From: Sphingopyxis sp. YF1
Lineage (GTDB): Bacteria > Pseudomonadota > Alphaproteobacteria > Sphingomonadales > Sphingomonadaceae
Reading direction: 5' to 3'
NCBI RefSeq assembly: GCF_022701295.1
Contig: NZ_CP033204.1
Span: forward strand, 3,686,501 to 3,750,500
Length of the DNA: 64,000 nt
Shown: positions 37,943-46,423 of the stretch, piece after piece
How the letters are laid out: every line of letters starts with the position of its first letter
Position numbering within the stretch: position 1 is the first letter of the stretch
Translations under genes and position numbers: made by a program
Notes under the pieces: model-generated
Told to the model about the DNA's origin: nothing
The model's database searches: none
Seen by the model: the letters and a program-made list of their open reading frames with translations, nothing else

Positions 37943-38712
37943 CGCTGCGCGTCGCCCTGATGACGAGCGGCCCGGTCGGCGGATCGGGCGTGGTACTCGA
38001 CCGGCTGACCCGCGTTCCCGAGGTCGAGATCGCCTGCCTGATCGTGTCCGAAACGATCGTCGCGAAACGCAGCCGGACCAAGATGCTCAAAAAGGTCTGG
38101 AAGATCGGGCTGCTCGGCGCGCTCAACGGCATCCGCATTCGGAAATGGTTCGGCCACGACATGCGCACCGACGCGCGCGAGGTGGCAAAGGCGCACGGCA
38201 TCCCGATCGTGACCGTGCCGCGCGTCAATTGCGACGAGACGGTCGCGGCGCTGAAGCGACATGCCCCCGACCTCGGCATTTCGGTCGGCAATTCCTATAT
38301 CGCGTCGCGCGTCTTCACCGTGCCGCGCGAAGGCTTCATCAATTTCCACGGGGAACTGCTCCCCGAATATCCGGGCGCGCAGAGCGTGATCTGGCCCATC
38401 TATTTCGGCCGCACCCAGACGGGCTACACGATCCACCGCATCGACAAGGGGATCGACACCGGCGCGGTGCTCTACAAGCGCGCGGTCGACATCGATTTTC
38501 AGCCACGGCTTGCCGACACGATCCGGCGCACCAACGACAGGGTGCGCGAGGAACTGCCCGAGGCCTTTGCCGCACTGCTCGCCGACTGGGATGCGCACGC
38601 AGCGGTGGCGGTGCCGCAACAGGCCGGACGGCACTTCACCACCCCGACGTTCACACAATATCTGCGTATCGAGCGCAACAACCGGCGGCTGGCGCGCGCG
38701 CGCGACGCCTAA
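37939..38712 (+). CDS. Formyltransferase-family protein
   Basis: 257-residue folate-dependent formyltransferase fold without the C-terminal domain of methionyl-tRNA formyltransferase. The catalytic Asn-His-Asp set is present: NFHGELLPEYPG (Asn135, His137) and GIDTGAVLY (Asp173), with the usual GYTIHRID between. Relatives formylate amino sugars or tRNA-bound Met. The ATG overlaps the deacetylase stop, so the two probably act on the same substrate. Confidence 0.86.
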   Translation: MTLRVALMTSGPVGGSGVVLDRLTRVPEVEIACLIVSETIVAKRSRTKMLKKVWKIGLLGALNGIRIRKWFGHDMRTDAREVAKAHGIPIVTVPRVNCDETVAALKRHAPDLGISVGNSYIASRVFTVPREGFINFHGELLPEYPGAQSVIWPIYFGRTQTGYTIHRIDKGIDTGAVLYKRAVDIDFQPRLADTIRRTNDRVREELPEAFAALLADWDAHAAVAVPQQAGRHFTTPTFTQYLRIERNNRRLARARDA

Positions 38713-38777
38713 AAACTTGCTGCGGCGCACAAAATTTGCCGCGCACTCTTAAAATCTTCATATTTCCTCGCCAGATA

Positions 38778-38792
38778 GCGCCAGGTTGGCGC
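38778..38792. repeat. Short hairpin after formyltransferase gene
   Basis: 5-bp stem GCGCC / GGCGC with loop AGGTT, 65 bases past the stop codon. Weak; could be a minor transcript-end structure. Confidence 0.35.
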
Positions 38793-38907
38793 CCGAATCG
38801 CTTCAGCGGGCATTCAGGTGCCGACCAGTAATTGGCGCATATTCCCGCTCGATGGGAAAGAATCCGGTCAGAATGGCGAAAACCGCATCTGGCCCTGTCC
38901 GAAAACC

Positions 38908-38920
38908 CCCGAAATTCGGG
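38908..38920. promoter_or_regulatory. Palindrome upstream of sigma-54 promoter
   Basis: 13-bp perfect inverted repeat CCCGAAATTCGGG, ending 11 bases before the -24 element of the PspC promoter. It may bind an enhancer-binding protein or a repressor; its role is inferred from position alone. Confidence 0.4.
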
Positions 38921-38931
38921 TCAAAACATAA

Positions 38932-38948
38932 TTGGCATGCCCATTGCT
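38932..38948 (+). promoter_or_regulatory. Sigma-54 (RpoN) promoter of PspC-domain gene
   Basis: TTGGCATGCCCATTGCT matches the YTGGCACGRNNNTTGCW consensus at all but two positions, with GG at 38934-38935 and GC at 38946-38947, ten bases apart as required. The predicted start near 38959 leaves a 46-base leader before the ATG at 39005. Psp genes are driven by sigma-54 and PspF in enterics, so this fits. Confidence 0.7.
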
Positions 38949-39004
38949 TTGTGTCGGGCATGACCGCGGGGCGACGCTCGCGGACCACAGGAAAGACTGA
39001 GACA

Positions 39005-39289
39005 ATGCAGCAGGAAACCACCAATCTCTTCCGCCGCCGCGACACCTTTTTCGGGATCTGCGAGGCCGTGGGCCAGGACTTCGGCTTCAACCCGCTTTGG
39101 TTGCGGCTGGCCTTCATCGCGCCGCTCTTCTTCTTCCCGGTGCAGAGCTTCGCCGCCTATTTCGGACTCGGCCTGGTCGTACTCGCGTCGCGGCTGATCT
39201 TCCCCGACCGCCGCGCCGCCGCGGCCGAACCGGCGCCCGTAGCCGTCGACGCCCAAATGCCCGAGGCGCCGCTCGCGCTCGCCGCCTGA
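39005..39289 (+). CDS. PspC-domain membrane protein
   Basis: 94-residue protein with a PspC domain (RRRDTFFGICEAVGQDFGF, then WLRLAFIAPLFFF and two hydrophobic segments) and a low-complexity Ala/Pro tail. PspC of the phage-shock response senses membrane damage and binds PspA or the toxin-related PspF regulator in enterics. Here it stands alone, without pspA or pspB nearby. Ribosome-binding site is AGGAAAG. Transcription is predicted from the sigma-54 promoter above. Confidence 0.83.
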   Translation: MQQETTNLFRRRDTFFGICEAVGQDFGFNPLWLRLAFIAPLFFFPVQSFAAYFGLGLVVLASRLIFPDRRAAAAEPAPVAVDAQMPEAPLALAA

Positions 39290-39489
39290 TCGCTCCCGGA
39301 TCCGGGCGGGCTGCCCTCTCCCTCGCGCCCGCCCGCTCCGGCCGCACGGCGCCCGCCGTGCCGCAACAGCGACCGGCAAGCCCCGCTTGCCGGTCGCCTG
39401 CCCGCCGATCGCACCGCCTGTCTCGCTGCGAGACAACGGCTCGTCGATTGGCGCGCCCCTCATAAACGCGCTGTTTACGACGTTGCTCT
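39290..39489. repeat. Cluster of four palindromes after the PspC gene
   Basis: In 200 bp without a gene there are four inverted repeats: CCCGGATCCGGG (39295-39306), GCACGGCG-CC-CGCCGTGC (39344-39361), GCGACCGGCAAG-CCCCG-CTTGCCGGTCGC (39369-39397, 12-bp stem) and TGTCTCGC-T-GCGAGACA (39419-39435). The 12-bp stem is the likeliest transcript end, though no T-run follows. Possible structured 3' RNA. Confidence 0.6.
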
Positions 39490-40215
39490 ATGGCTCGACG
39501 CAAGGCCGGACCGAACGGGCCGCCCACAGGCAAGGAAGAAGCGTTGAGCCAGTCGCCCCAGTTCCAGCAACCGACGCGCAGCGTCGCCGAAATGCTCGAC
39601 GCGCTGGTCGCGGGCGAGGGCACCGGCGCGCATCGCCACGTCCGTTCGGGGGCGCTGTCGAACGGCGCCGAAGCGATGCGCAACCTCGCCGACGCGGTTC
39701 ATTTTCTCTGCCTGCTGCACGGCCGCCATCCGGGCGTCATCGACAGCGCCGCGCGCAAGGCGGTCGATCCCGTGTCGCGCGACTGGATGGACGAGGCGGC
39801 GCAGGCCTTTGCCGAAGAACGCGCCTTTCTGTCAAAGATCACCGCCGCGGTCGGCCCCGTGCCGAGCACGCAGGGCCAGGACCAGTGCGAGGCCGCGGTT
39901 GCGGCGCAGCGCAAGGCGCTCGACATGCTTGCCGAATCGGATCGCCGCGGCTGCGCGGTCGGCGCGGCGATCGCGCTGACGCTCGACTGGCGCACGATCC
40001 GCGTCCTGCTCGACATCAGCGCGCAACGGCTCGACATGGCACCGCCGCGCTGCACGCTGCCCGACCTGCGCGAGACCGCACGCCTGGCCGCGACGGTCGC
40101 CGACACCCCCGCCGCCGAGCGCGCGATGCTGTTCGGCGCGCAGCAATTGATCACGCAGCACAGCGGCTTGTGGGACCTTCTCGACGCGCGCGCAGCGAGC
40201 CGGGCGCACAGCTGA
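39490..40215 (+). CDS. Uncharacterised protein (DUF6975-like)
   Basis: 241 residues, mostly helical, with no signal peptide or membrane segment. Part of a family of unknown function seen in sphingomonads; I recall it as DUF6975 but am not certain. Features: a helix DAVHFLCLLHGRHPGVIDS (about 76-94), an Ala-rich C-terminal half and conserved Cys in RRGCAVGAAIAL. The TTG at 39544, with AAGGAAGAAG upstream, is a better initiation site than the ATG at 39490 and would remove the first 18 residues. No link to neighbours is evident. Confidence 0.65.
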   Translation: MARRKAGPNGPPTGKEEALSQSPQFQQPTRSVAEMLDALVAGEGTGAHRHVRSGALSNGAEAMRNLADAVHFLCLLHGRHPGVIDSAARKAVDPVSRDWMDEAAQAFAEERAFLSKITAAVGPVPSTQGQDQCEAAVAAQRKALDMLAESDRRGCAVGAAIALTLDWRTIRVLLDISAQRLDMAPPRCTLPDLRETARLAATVADTPAAERAMLFGAQQLITQHSGLWDLLDARAASRAHS

Positions 40216-40305
40216 CGCATCGTCAGGCGCGCTTGCGCCGCCCCCCGGCCCTCGCTATGCCCTTTCCCAGATTGACGTTCACGTTAAGGGAAAGGCGAAG
40301 CTGCC

Positions 40306-41151
40306 ATGCGCTTTGAAGGAACCAGCGCCTATATTGCGACCGACGACCTGAAGGTCGCGGTCAACGCCGCGACGCTGCTGCGCCGCCCACTGCTGGTGAA
40401 GGGCGAACCCGGCACCGGCAAGACGGTACTGGCCGAACAGATCGCGCAAGCCTTCGACGCGCCGCTGATCACCTGGAACATCAAGTCGACCACCAAGGCG
40501 CAGCAGGGCCTGTACGAATATGACGCGGTCGCGCGGCTGCGCGACGGCCAGCTCGGCGAAGAACGCGTCCACGACATCCGCAATTATATCCGCAAGGGCA
40601 AATTGTGGGAGGCCTTCACCTCGCCCAAGCTTCCCGTCCTGCTGATCGACGAGATCGACAAGGCCGATATCGAGTTCCCGAACGACCTGCTCCAGGAACT
40701 CGATCGCATGGCGTTCCATGTCTATGAGACCGACGAGACGATCACGGCGAAGGAACGCCCGATCGTCGTCATCACCTCGAACAATGAAAAGGAACTGCCC
40801 GACGCCTTCCTGCGCCGCTGTTTCTTTCACTATATCAAGTTCCCCGACCGCGACACGATGGCGTCGATCGTCGAGGTCCATTTCCCGGGCATCCAGAAGA
40901 CGCTGGTCAGCCGCGCGATGGATATCTTCTACGAAGTGCGCGACGTGCCGGGCCTGAAGAAGAAACCTTCGACCAGCGAGCTGATCGACTGGCTCAAGCT
41001 GCTGCTCGCCGAGGACATGCCGATCGAAGTGCTGCAGAACCGCGACGTCGGCAAGGCGATCCCGCCGCTCCACGGCGCACTGCTCAAGAATGAGCAGGAC
41101 GTGATGCTGTTCGAAAAGCTGGCGTTCATGGCGCGCCGCCAGGGCGGCTGA
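40306..41151 (+). CDS. MoxR-family AAA+ ATPase
   Basis: 281 residues. Walker A GEPGTGKT (33-40), Walker B VLLIDEIDKAD (about 109), sensor 1 VITSNNEKELPDAFLRRC (core TSNNE) and a C-terminal lid. MoxR proteins are chaperone-like ATPases that activate metal enzymes, usually with an adjacent VWA (CoxE-type) gene. None follows: the next gene is convergent and codes an oxygenase-like protein. Single-gene unit. Confidence 0.93.
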   Translation: MRFEGTSAYIATDDLKVAVNAATLLRRPLLVKGEPGTGKTVLAEQIAQAFDAPLITWNIKSTTKAQQGLYEYDAVARLRDGQLGEERVHDIRNYIRKGKLWEAFTSPKLPVLLIDEIDKADIEFPNDLLQELDRMAFHVYETDETITAKERPIVVITSNNEKELPDAFLRRCFFHYIKFPDRDTMASIVEVHFPGIQKTLVSRAMDIFYEVRDVPGLKKKPSTSELIDWLKLLLAEDMPIEVLQNRDVGKAIPPLHGALLKNEQDVMLFEKLAFMARRQGG

Positions 41152-41152
41152 G

Positions 41153-42322
41153 TCAGGCCACGGGTTCCAGATCGACCGGGATCGAGATCCGCGCCGCGCG
41201 GTCGCGCGACGGGATGACGTCGTGGAAGAAATGCGACGGAAAGAGCGTGAGCCAGCCCGGCCGCGGCGCCAGCCGCCGTTCGCCCCAGCACGGCGCATAG
41301 CCCCCGGTATAGGCCGCACACGCCCCGATCGACAGCGCGCCGCGCCCATCGGCGGCGCGTGCCACCGTGTCGGGGCAGTTGACGTGATAGACGCTCGACA
41401 CATGCCCGAACGGGTGAATGTGCAGGCCGTTGTGCCCTGCCCCGCGCAGCACCGTCACCCCGCAGAAGAGGCGCGCCCGGGCGGGCGGCGGCGGCAGGCA
41501 TTGGTCGAGGCCAAGCGCCGGCGCCTCTGCCAGATACGCCTCCATCGCCGCGCGGACCCGATCCAGCAGCCGCGTCATCGCGGGCGCGGCGCGCGTATCG
41601 GGATCGTAGACGATGCGCGTTTCGGCATCGGCCACGCCCGATCCGGCGAGCGCGAGCGCCTCTGCCGCAAGCTGCGCGTTGAAGGCCGCCGCATCGCCGT
41701 CCGACGCCTGTTCGGCGATCGGCACCTGCACGATATGCCGGTCAAGGTCGACGAGCGCGCGCGCCTCGTCCTCGCGGCCCAGCCGCGACAGGGCGATCGC
41801 GCGATTGGCGCGCGCGACGGTGCCGTGCGCTAGCAGCGACGGCAGCGCATCGCAGGCGGCCAGCAGCGGCCCGCCATCGGCGAGCCGCGCGAGCGGCGCG
41901 AGCAGATTGAAAAGTCCCCGAAACCGGTCGTCGCCGCGATCGATCGCATCGACGAAGGCCGCGCGCGCTTCGCCCGGCCGGCCCAGCGCCGCCAGCGCCT
42001 TGCCGCGACAGATCGCCAGCGCGGCACCGTCGCAACCCGCCGCGCGGCCGCGATCACAGGCCGCCAGCGCCGCCCCGGGGTCGCCGACCCGCAAATAGCT
42101 TTCGCTGAGCATCGCCCAGTCGGGCGCGGCGCCGCCCCGATGGGAAGCGAGCGATTCGAACCCGGCAATCGCCGCAGCAAAATCACGCCTGCGGAAAGCG
42201 ATCGCGGCCGCGGCGGCGCGCGCGGGACCGCTGTCGGGCCGAAGCCGCATTGCCTCCTGCGCCAGGCGCGCCGCGGCTGCCAGACGCGGCGGGGCCGTTC
42301 TTTCCGATTCAACCCATTGCAC
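41153..42322 (-). CDS. TPR + 2OG-Fe(II) oxygenase-like protein
   Basis: 389 residues. N-terminal half is a TPR-like helical repeat (AAAIAFRRRDFAAAIAGFESL, ALAICRGKALAALGRPGEAR); the C-terminal about 190 residues resemble the putative 2OG-Fe(II) oxygenase family PF13759 (GHNGLHIHPFGHVSSVYHVN with His metal ligands; PSHFFHDVIPSR; ARISIPVDL). The GTG at 42322 with AGGAGGG seven bases upstream gives a clean start outside the neighbouring MCP gene; the longer ATG form (42415) would overlap it. Product and substrate unknown; hydroxylation of protein or small molecule possible. Confidence 0.75.
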   Translation of the reverse strand: MQWVESERTAPPRLAAAARLAQEAMRLRPDSGPARAAAAAIAFRRRDFAAAIAGFESLASHRGGAAPDWAMLSESYLRVGDPGAALAACDRGRAAGCDGAALAICRGKALAALGRPGEARAAFVDAIDRGDDRFRGLFNLLAPLARLADGGPLLAACDALPSLLAHGTVARANRAIALSRLGREDEARALVDLDRHIVQVPIAEQASDGDAAAFNAQLAAEALALAGSGVADAETRIVYDPDTRAAPAMTRLLDRVRAAMEAYLAEAPALGLDQCLPPPPARARLFCGVTVLRGAGHNGLHIHPFGHVSSVYHVNCPDTVARAADGRGALSIGACAAYTGGYAPCWGERRLAPRPGWLTLFPSHFFHDVIPSRDRAARISIPVDLEPVA

Positions 42323-42389
42323 CGGCACACCCTCCTCGCCGGCGACGCTATGCGGCGCGCGGGGCGAAGACAAGCCGACCAACCGGCGA

Positions 42390-43787
42390 TCAAAGCTGGT
42401 AGGCGACCTCGACATCGCCCCAGCGGCGACCACCGATCACGACCGGCATATAGACGTTGCGCACGGTGACATAATTGGTGCCGTCGCCTTCCTGGCGATA
42501 GACCGCCATGAAGAAGGGCGCGTCGCTTTTCTTCGCCGCCCTGTCGGTGTCGTCGAACAGGATGCGGCCGTTGCGGCAATGCGCGGTGTCATGGACAACA
42601 TCGCCCGTCGGGGCGCGCGAACAATCGGTGATATGGGTCGGCAGGAAGCCGTTCATGTCGCCCGCGGACGACATCTTCACCTCGGGATGGTTGGCAACGA
42701 TGCGGTCGAACAGCGGACGCCAGTGCGCGTCGGCCCAGTCGCACAGGCTGGTGCGAAAGCGTTCGGGGTTCGAGCCCGGCACCCGGACATATTGCGTGTC
42801 GAAAAGCTGGTCCATCGAGAGTGCGCCGTCGGCGACGGCGCGTTCGGCGATGGCGACGAATTCGTCACGCACGCTGGCAGCGAGCGCGACCACCGCCGAA
42901 TCGCGCGGCGACACCCCGGCCGAGATCACCGCGTTGAACATGCGGTTCGACACATGCTCCATCTTGAGGATCGAATCGCGCGTGCCGTCGAGCGTCGCGC
43001 TGTTGTCGCGCACCGAGCCGACGACGCGGTCGAGCGCCCCGCGCACCTTCGCACCATTGGCGTGCACCATCGCGCTCGACTGGGCGATGCGGTCGCTCTG
43101 GTCGTCGAGCAGCGCGACGAGGTGCGTCGCATCGTGCAGCGCCTCGGTGATCGTCTCGAACTGCGCCTCGGCGCGGCTCGACTGTTCGACCCCCGACTGG
43201 ATTTCGGTGACGAGCCCGCTGGCCTCGGTCGCGAGGCTTCCGATGCTGCGGCGGATTTCGTCGGTGGCGCTGCGCGTGTTCTGCGCCAGCTTCTTTACCT
43301 CGGCAGCGACGACCGCGAAGGTGCGCCCCGCATCGCCTGCGCGCTCGGCCTCGATCGCGGCGTTCAAGGCGAGCATGTTGGTCGTCTTGGCGATCGATTC
43401 GATCGACTGGCTGACCTGCTGCACCTGTTCCATCACCGCGGCGAAATTGGTGACGTGCGCGCCGAGTCGCGCGATCAGGTCGATCACCGACCGGAATTCG
43501 GCGACCGCCGCGTTGACGCGTTCGGCACCGGTGTCGAGCTGTTCGCAGGCGCGCGCCGACAGCAGCTTCGCTTCGTCGGTCGAATCGGCGATCTGGCGCT
43601 GGTCGGCCTCGAGCCCGACGACATATTCCTCGAGCCGCCCGAGTTCGGCAATCTGCCGCTCCATCTGGTCGGTCGAGCGCCGGATGCGGCCCGCTGCCTC
43701 GCTGCAACCGACGGCCAGTTCGCCGCAGTCGCCCGCGACCGACTGGTCGAGCATCGGAGTCGCCGGATTGATCGGATCGAATTTCAT
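42390..43787 (-). CDS. Soluble methyl-accepting chemotaxis protein
   Basis: 465 residues with no transmembrane segment. An N-terminal helical region (residues 1-90) leads to the MCP signalling domain (about 90-270) with the hairpin-tip motif [30 protein letters not shown] (core [11 protein letters not shown]). The C-terminal about 150 residues form a sensing domain with [11 protein letters not shown], the DDTDRAAKK stretch and [19 protein letters not shown] end, resembling cytoplasmic Cache-like sensors found in many receptors. Sensor domain after the signalling domain suggests an intracellular signal. Ligand unknown. Confidence 0.85.
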   Translation of the reverse strand: MKFDPINPATPMLDQSVAGDCGELAVGCSEAAGRIRRSTDQMERQIAELGRLEEYVVGLEADQRQIADSTDEAKLLSARACEQLDTGAERVNAAVAEFRSVIDLIARLGAHVTNFAAVMEQVQQVSQSIESIAKTTNMLALNAAIEAERAGDAGRTFAVVAAEVKKLAQNTRSATDEIRRSIGSLATEASGLVTEIQSGVEQSSRAEAQFETITEALHDATHLVALLDDQSDRIAQSSAMVHANGAKVRGALDRVVGSVRDNSATLDGTRDSILKMEHVSNRMFNAVISAGVSPRDSAVVALAASVRDEFVAIAERAVADGALSMDQLFDTQYVRVPGSNPERFRTSLCDWADAHWRPLFDRIVANHPEVKMSSAGDMNGFLPTHITDCSRAPTGDVVHDTAHCRNGRILFDDTDRAAKKSDAPFFMAVYRQEGDGTNYVTVRNVYMPVVIGGRRWGDVEVAYQL

Positions 43788-43969
43788 TGCGCCACCCAGG
43801 TCAAGATCATCGACCGGTCATGCCCGATATTGGTTAATGCAGGGTCAATGCTTTGCTGCACACGGCGCCGGCGCGGGCGTCTCGCACATTGGCGGTTACA
43901 ATTGCCTCGCGTGACGCTAGGGAACCCTTCTGGGCGCGCGTCTGGAAAATTCGAACCAAGGGGATAAAA

Positions 43970-46234
43970 ATGGACAGCGGCAGCAAGGTGCAATTCTCCG
44001 ATCGCGAAGCCCTGCTCTACCATGAACATGGGCGCCCGGGAAAAATCGAGATCATCGCGTCAAAGCCGATGGCGACGCAGCGCGACCTGTCCCTCGCCTA
44101 TTCGCCCGGCGTCGCCGTCCCGGTGAACGCGATCGCCGAAGATCCCGCCAAGGCCTATGATTATACCGCCAAGGGCAATCTGGTCGCCGTCATCTCGAAC
44201 GGCACCGCGATCCTCGGGCTCGGCAACCTCGGCGCGCTCGCCTCGAAGCCGGTGATGGAAGGCAAGGCGGTGCTGTTCAAGCGTTTCGCCGACGTCGATT
44301 CGATCGACCTCGAGGTCGCGACCGAAGACCCGCAGGCCTTCATCGAGGCGGTCGAACTGCTCGAACCGAGCTTCGGCGGGATCAACCTCGAGGATATCGC
44401 GGCGCCCAACTGCTTCATCATCGAGGCGGCGCTCAAGGAAAAGATGAACATCCCGGTGTTCCATGACGACCAGCATGGCACCGCGATCATCACCGCCGCG
44501 GGCCTGATCAACGCCTGTCACCTGACCGGGCGTGACCTTGCGACGGTCAAGGTCGTCGTCAACGGCGCCGGTGCGGCGGCGATCGCCTGCACCGCGCTGA
44601 TCAAGGCGATGGGCGTCAAACATGAAAATGTCATCATGTGCGACCGCAAGGGCACCATCTATCAGGGCCGCACCGAAGGCATGGACCAGTGGAAGTCGGC
44701 GCATGCGGTGCCGACCGAAGCGCGCAACCTGACCGAGGCGCTGGTCGGCGCCGACGTTTTCCTGGGCCTGTCGGCCGCGGGTGCGCTCAAGCCCGAGATG
44801 GTCAAGGACATGGCGGCGGCGCCGATCATCTTTGCGATGGCGAACCCGGATCCCGAAATCTCGCCGCCGGATGCCCGCGCGGCGCGGCCCGACGCGATCA
44901 TCGCGACCGGGCGCTCGGACTATCCGAACCAGGTCAACAACGTGCTCTGCTTCCCCTTCATCTTCCGCGGCGCGCTCGACGTGCGCGCGACCGCGATCAA
45001 CGAAGAGATGAAGATCGCCGCCGCTTACGCCATCGCCGACCTGGCACGCCAGCAGGTGCCCGAGGAGGTCGCGGCGGCCTATGGCGGGCGCGCGTCGAGC
45101 TTTGGTCCCGAATATATCATCCCCTCCCCCTTCGATCCGCGGCTGATGGAGATCGTTCCGACCGCAGTCGCCAAGGCAGCGATGGACACCGGCGTCGCCC
45201 AGCGGCCGATCGAAGACCTCGGCGAATATCGCAACCGGCTGCGCGCGCGGCTGAACCCGACGACGTCGGTGCTGACGCTGGCCTATGAGGCGGCACGCGC
45301 CAATCCGAAGCGTGTCGTCTTCGCCGAAGGCGAAGAGGAAGTCGTGCTGCGCGCGGCGATCCAGTTCCGCGACGGCGGCTACGGCATTCCCGTGCTCGTC
45401 GGGCGCGAGGGGCTTCACGACAAGCTGCGTGCGATGGGCGTCGCCGACGCCGAAAGCTTCGAGGTCCACAACAGCGTCAATTCGCCGCATGTGCCGCAGA
45501 TGGTCGACATGCTGTACGAGCGGCTCCAGCGGCGCGGTTATCTGCGCCGCGACATCGAGCGCATGGTCAACCGCGACCGCAACATCTTCGGCTCGCTACT
45601 GCTCAAGCTGGGGTTGGGCGACGCGATGATCACCGGCGTCACACGCACCTATTCGCAGACGATGCGCGAGGTGCGGCGCGTGATTGACCCCGCCGAGGGC
45701 AAGACCGCGTTCGGCATCCACGTGCTGGTCGGCCAGCACCACACGATCTTCATGGCCGACACGACGGTCAACGAACGCCCGACCGCCGAGCAGCTCGCCG
45801 ATATCGCCGAACGCACCGCACAGGTCGCGCGACGCATGGGGCACGAACCGCGCGTCGCCTTCCTCTCCTATTCGACCTTCGGCAACCCGCCGGGATCGTG
45901 GCTCGACAATATCCGCGACGCGGTGTCGATCCTCGACCGGCGCCAGCCGGGCTTCGAATATGAAGGCGAGATGGCGCCCGACGTCGCGCTCAACGAGAAG
46001 CTGATGAAGAATTACCCCTTCTGCCGCCTGTCGGGTCCGGCGAACGTGCTGGTCATGCCGGGGCTGCAGTCGGGCAATCTGTCGGCGAAGCTGCTGCGCG
46101 AACTCGGTGGCAGCGCGGTGATCGGGCCGATGCTGATCGGGATGGAACAGCCGGTGCAGGTCGCGACGATGGCGTCGCCGGCATCGGACCTGGTGACGCT
46201 CGCGGTGCTCGCGGCGGGCGGAATCGCGGGCTAG
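43970..46234 (+). CDS. maeB: Malic enzyme-phosphotransacetylase fusion (NADP-dependent malic enzyme)
   Basis: 754 residues. N-terminal malic enzyme (about 1-430; Tyr/Lys catalytic region ALLYHEHGRPGKIEI, SRTSPGVA-type SLAYSPGVAVPV, NFEDIAAPNCFIIE-type metal loop NLEDIAAPNCF, VVNGAGAAAIAC Rossmann motif) and a C-terminal phosphotransacetylase-like domain (about 440-754) that is regulatory in studied enzymes. Converts malate to pyruvate, CO2 and NADPH. AAGGGG ribosome-binding site before ATG 43970. Confidence 0.95.
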   Translation: MDSGSKVQFSDREALLYHEHGRPGKIEIIASKPMATQRDLSLAYSPGVAVPVNAIAEDPAKAYDYTAKGNLVAVISNGTAILGLGNLGALASKPVMEGKAVLFKRFADVDSIDLEVATEDPQAFIEAVELLEPSFGGINLEDIAAPNCFIIEAALKEKMNIPVFHDDQHGTAIITAAGLINACHLTGRDLATVKVVVNGAGAAAIACTALIKAMGVKHENVIMCDRKGTIYQGRTEGMDQWKSAHAVPTEARNLTEALVGADVFLGLSAAGALKPEMVKDMAAAPIIFAMANPDPEISPPDARAARPDAIIATGRSDYPNQVNNVLCFPFIFRGALDVRATAINEEMKIAAAYAIADLARQQVPEEVAAAYGGRASSFGPEYIIPSPFDPRLMEIVPTAVAKAAMDTGVAQRPIEDLGEYRNRLRARLNPTTSVLTLAYEAARANPKRVVFAEGEEEVVLRAAIQFRDGGYGIPVLVGREGLHDKLRAMGVADAESFEVHNSVNSPHVPQMVDMLYERLQRRGYLRRDIERMVNRDRNIFGSLLLKLGLGDAMITGVTRTYSQTMREVRRVIDPAEGKTAFGIHVLVGQHHTIFMADTTVNERPTAEQLADIAERTAQVARRMGHEPRVAFLSYSTFGNPPGSWLDNIRDAVSILDRRQPGFEYEGEMAPDVALNEKLMKNYPFCRLSGPANVLVMPGLQSGNLSAKLLRELGGSAVIGPMLIGMEQPVQVATMASPASDLVTLAVLAAGGIAG

Positions 46235-46241
46235 AGTGCGG

Positions 46242-46285
46242 GTTTTCAGGTCGTCGGGTGAGTCCGGCTGATTTGAAAACACTCC
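46242..46285. repeat. Convergent-end repeat, copy B
   Basis: GTCGTCGGGTGAGTCCGGCT, then GATTTGAAAACACTCC (46250-46285), matching copy A at 30101-30136. In this copy GTTTTCA (46242-46248) can pair with TGAAAAC (46274-46280). It lies between convergent maeB and bamE. Terminator-like role is inferred. Confidence 0.75.
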
Positions 46286-46423
46286 GAGCGCGCCAAGCAG
46301 CCGGTGCCCGAAACGGCGCCGGCCCGCCTCCCCGTCCTGGCCTTCGACCGGGCATGCCGATCAGAAGAGCCAGGCGGGGAGCGGGCCGGTGCGGCGTAGT
46401 CCGGTCGCAGTTGGGACCCGCTG

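Noticed and set aside
40272..40287. TTGACGTTCACGTTAA upstream of the MoxR gene as a MerR/LiuR-type operator or promoter
   Set aside because: The dyad is imperfect, no -10 follows at the right distance, and no regulator gene is adjacent.
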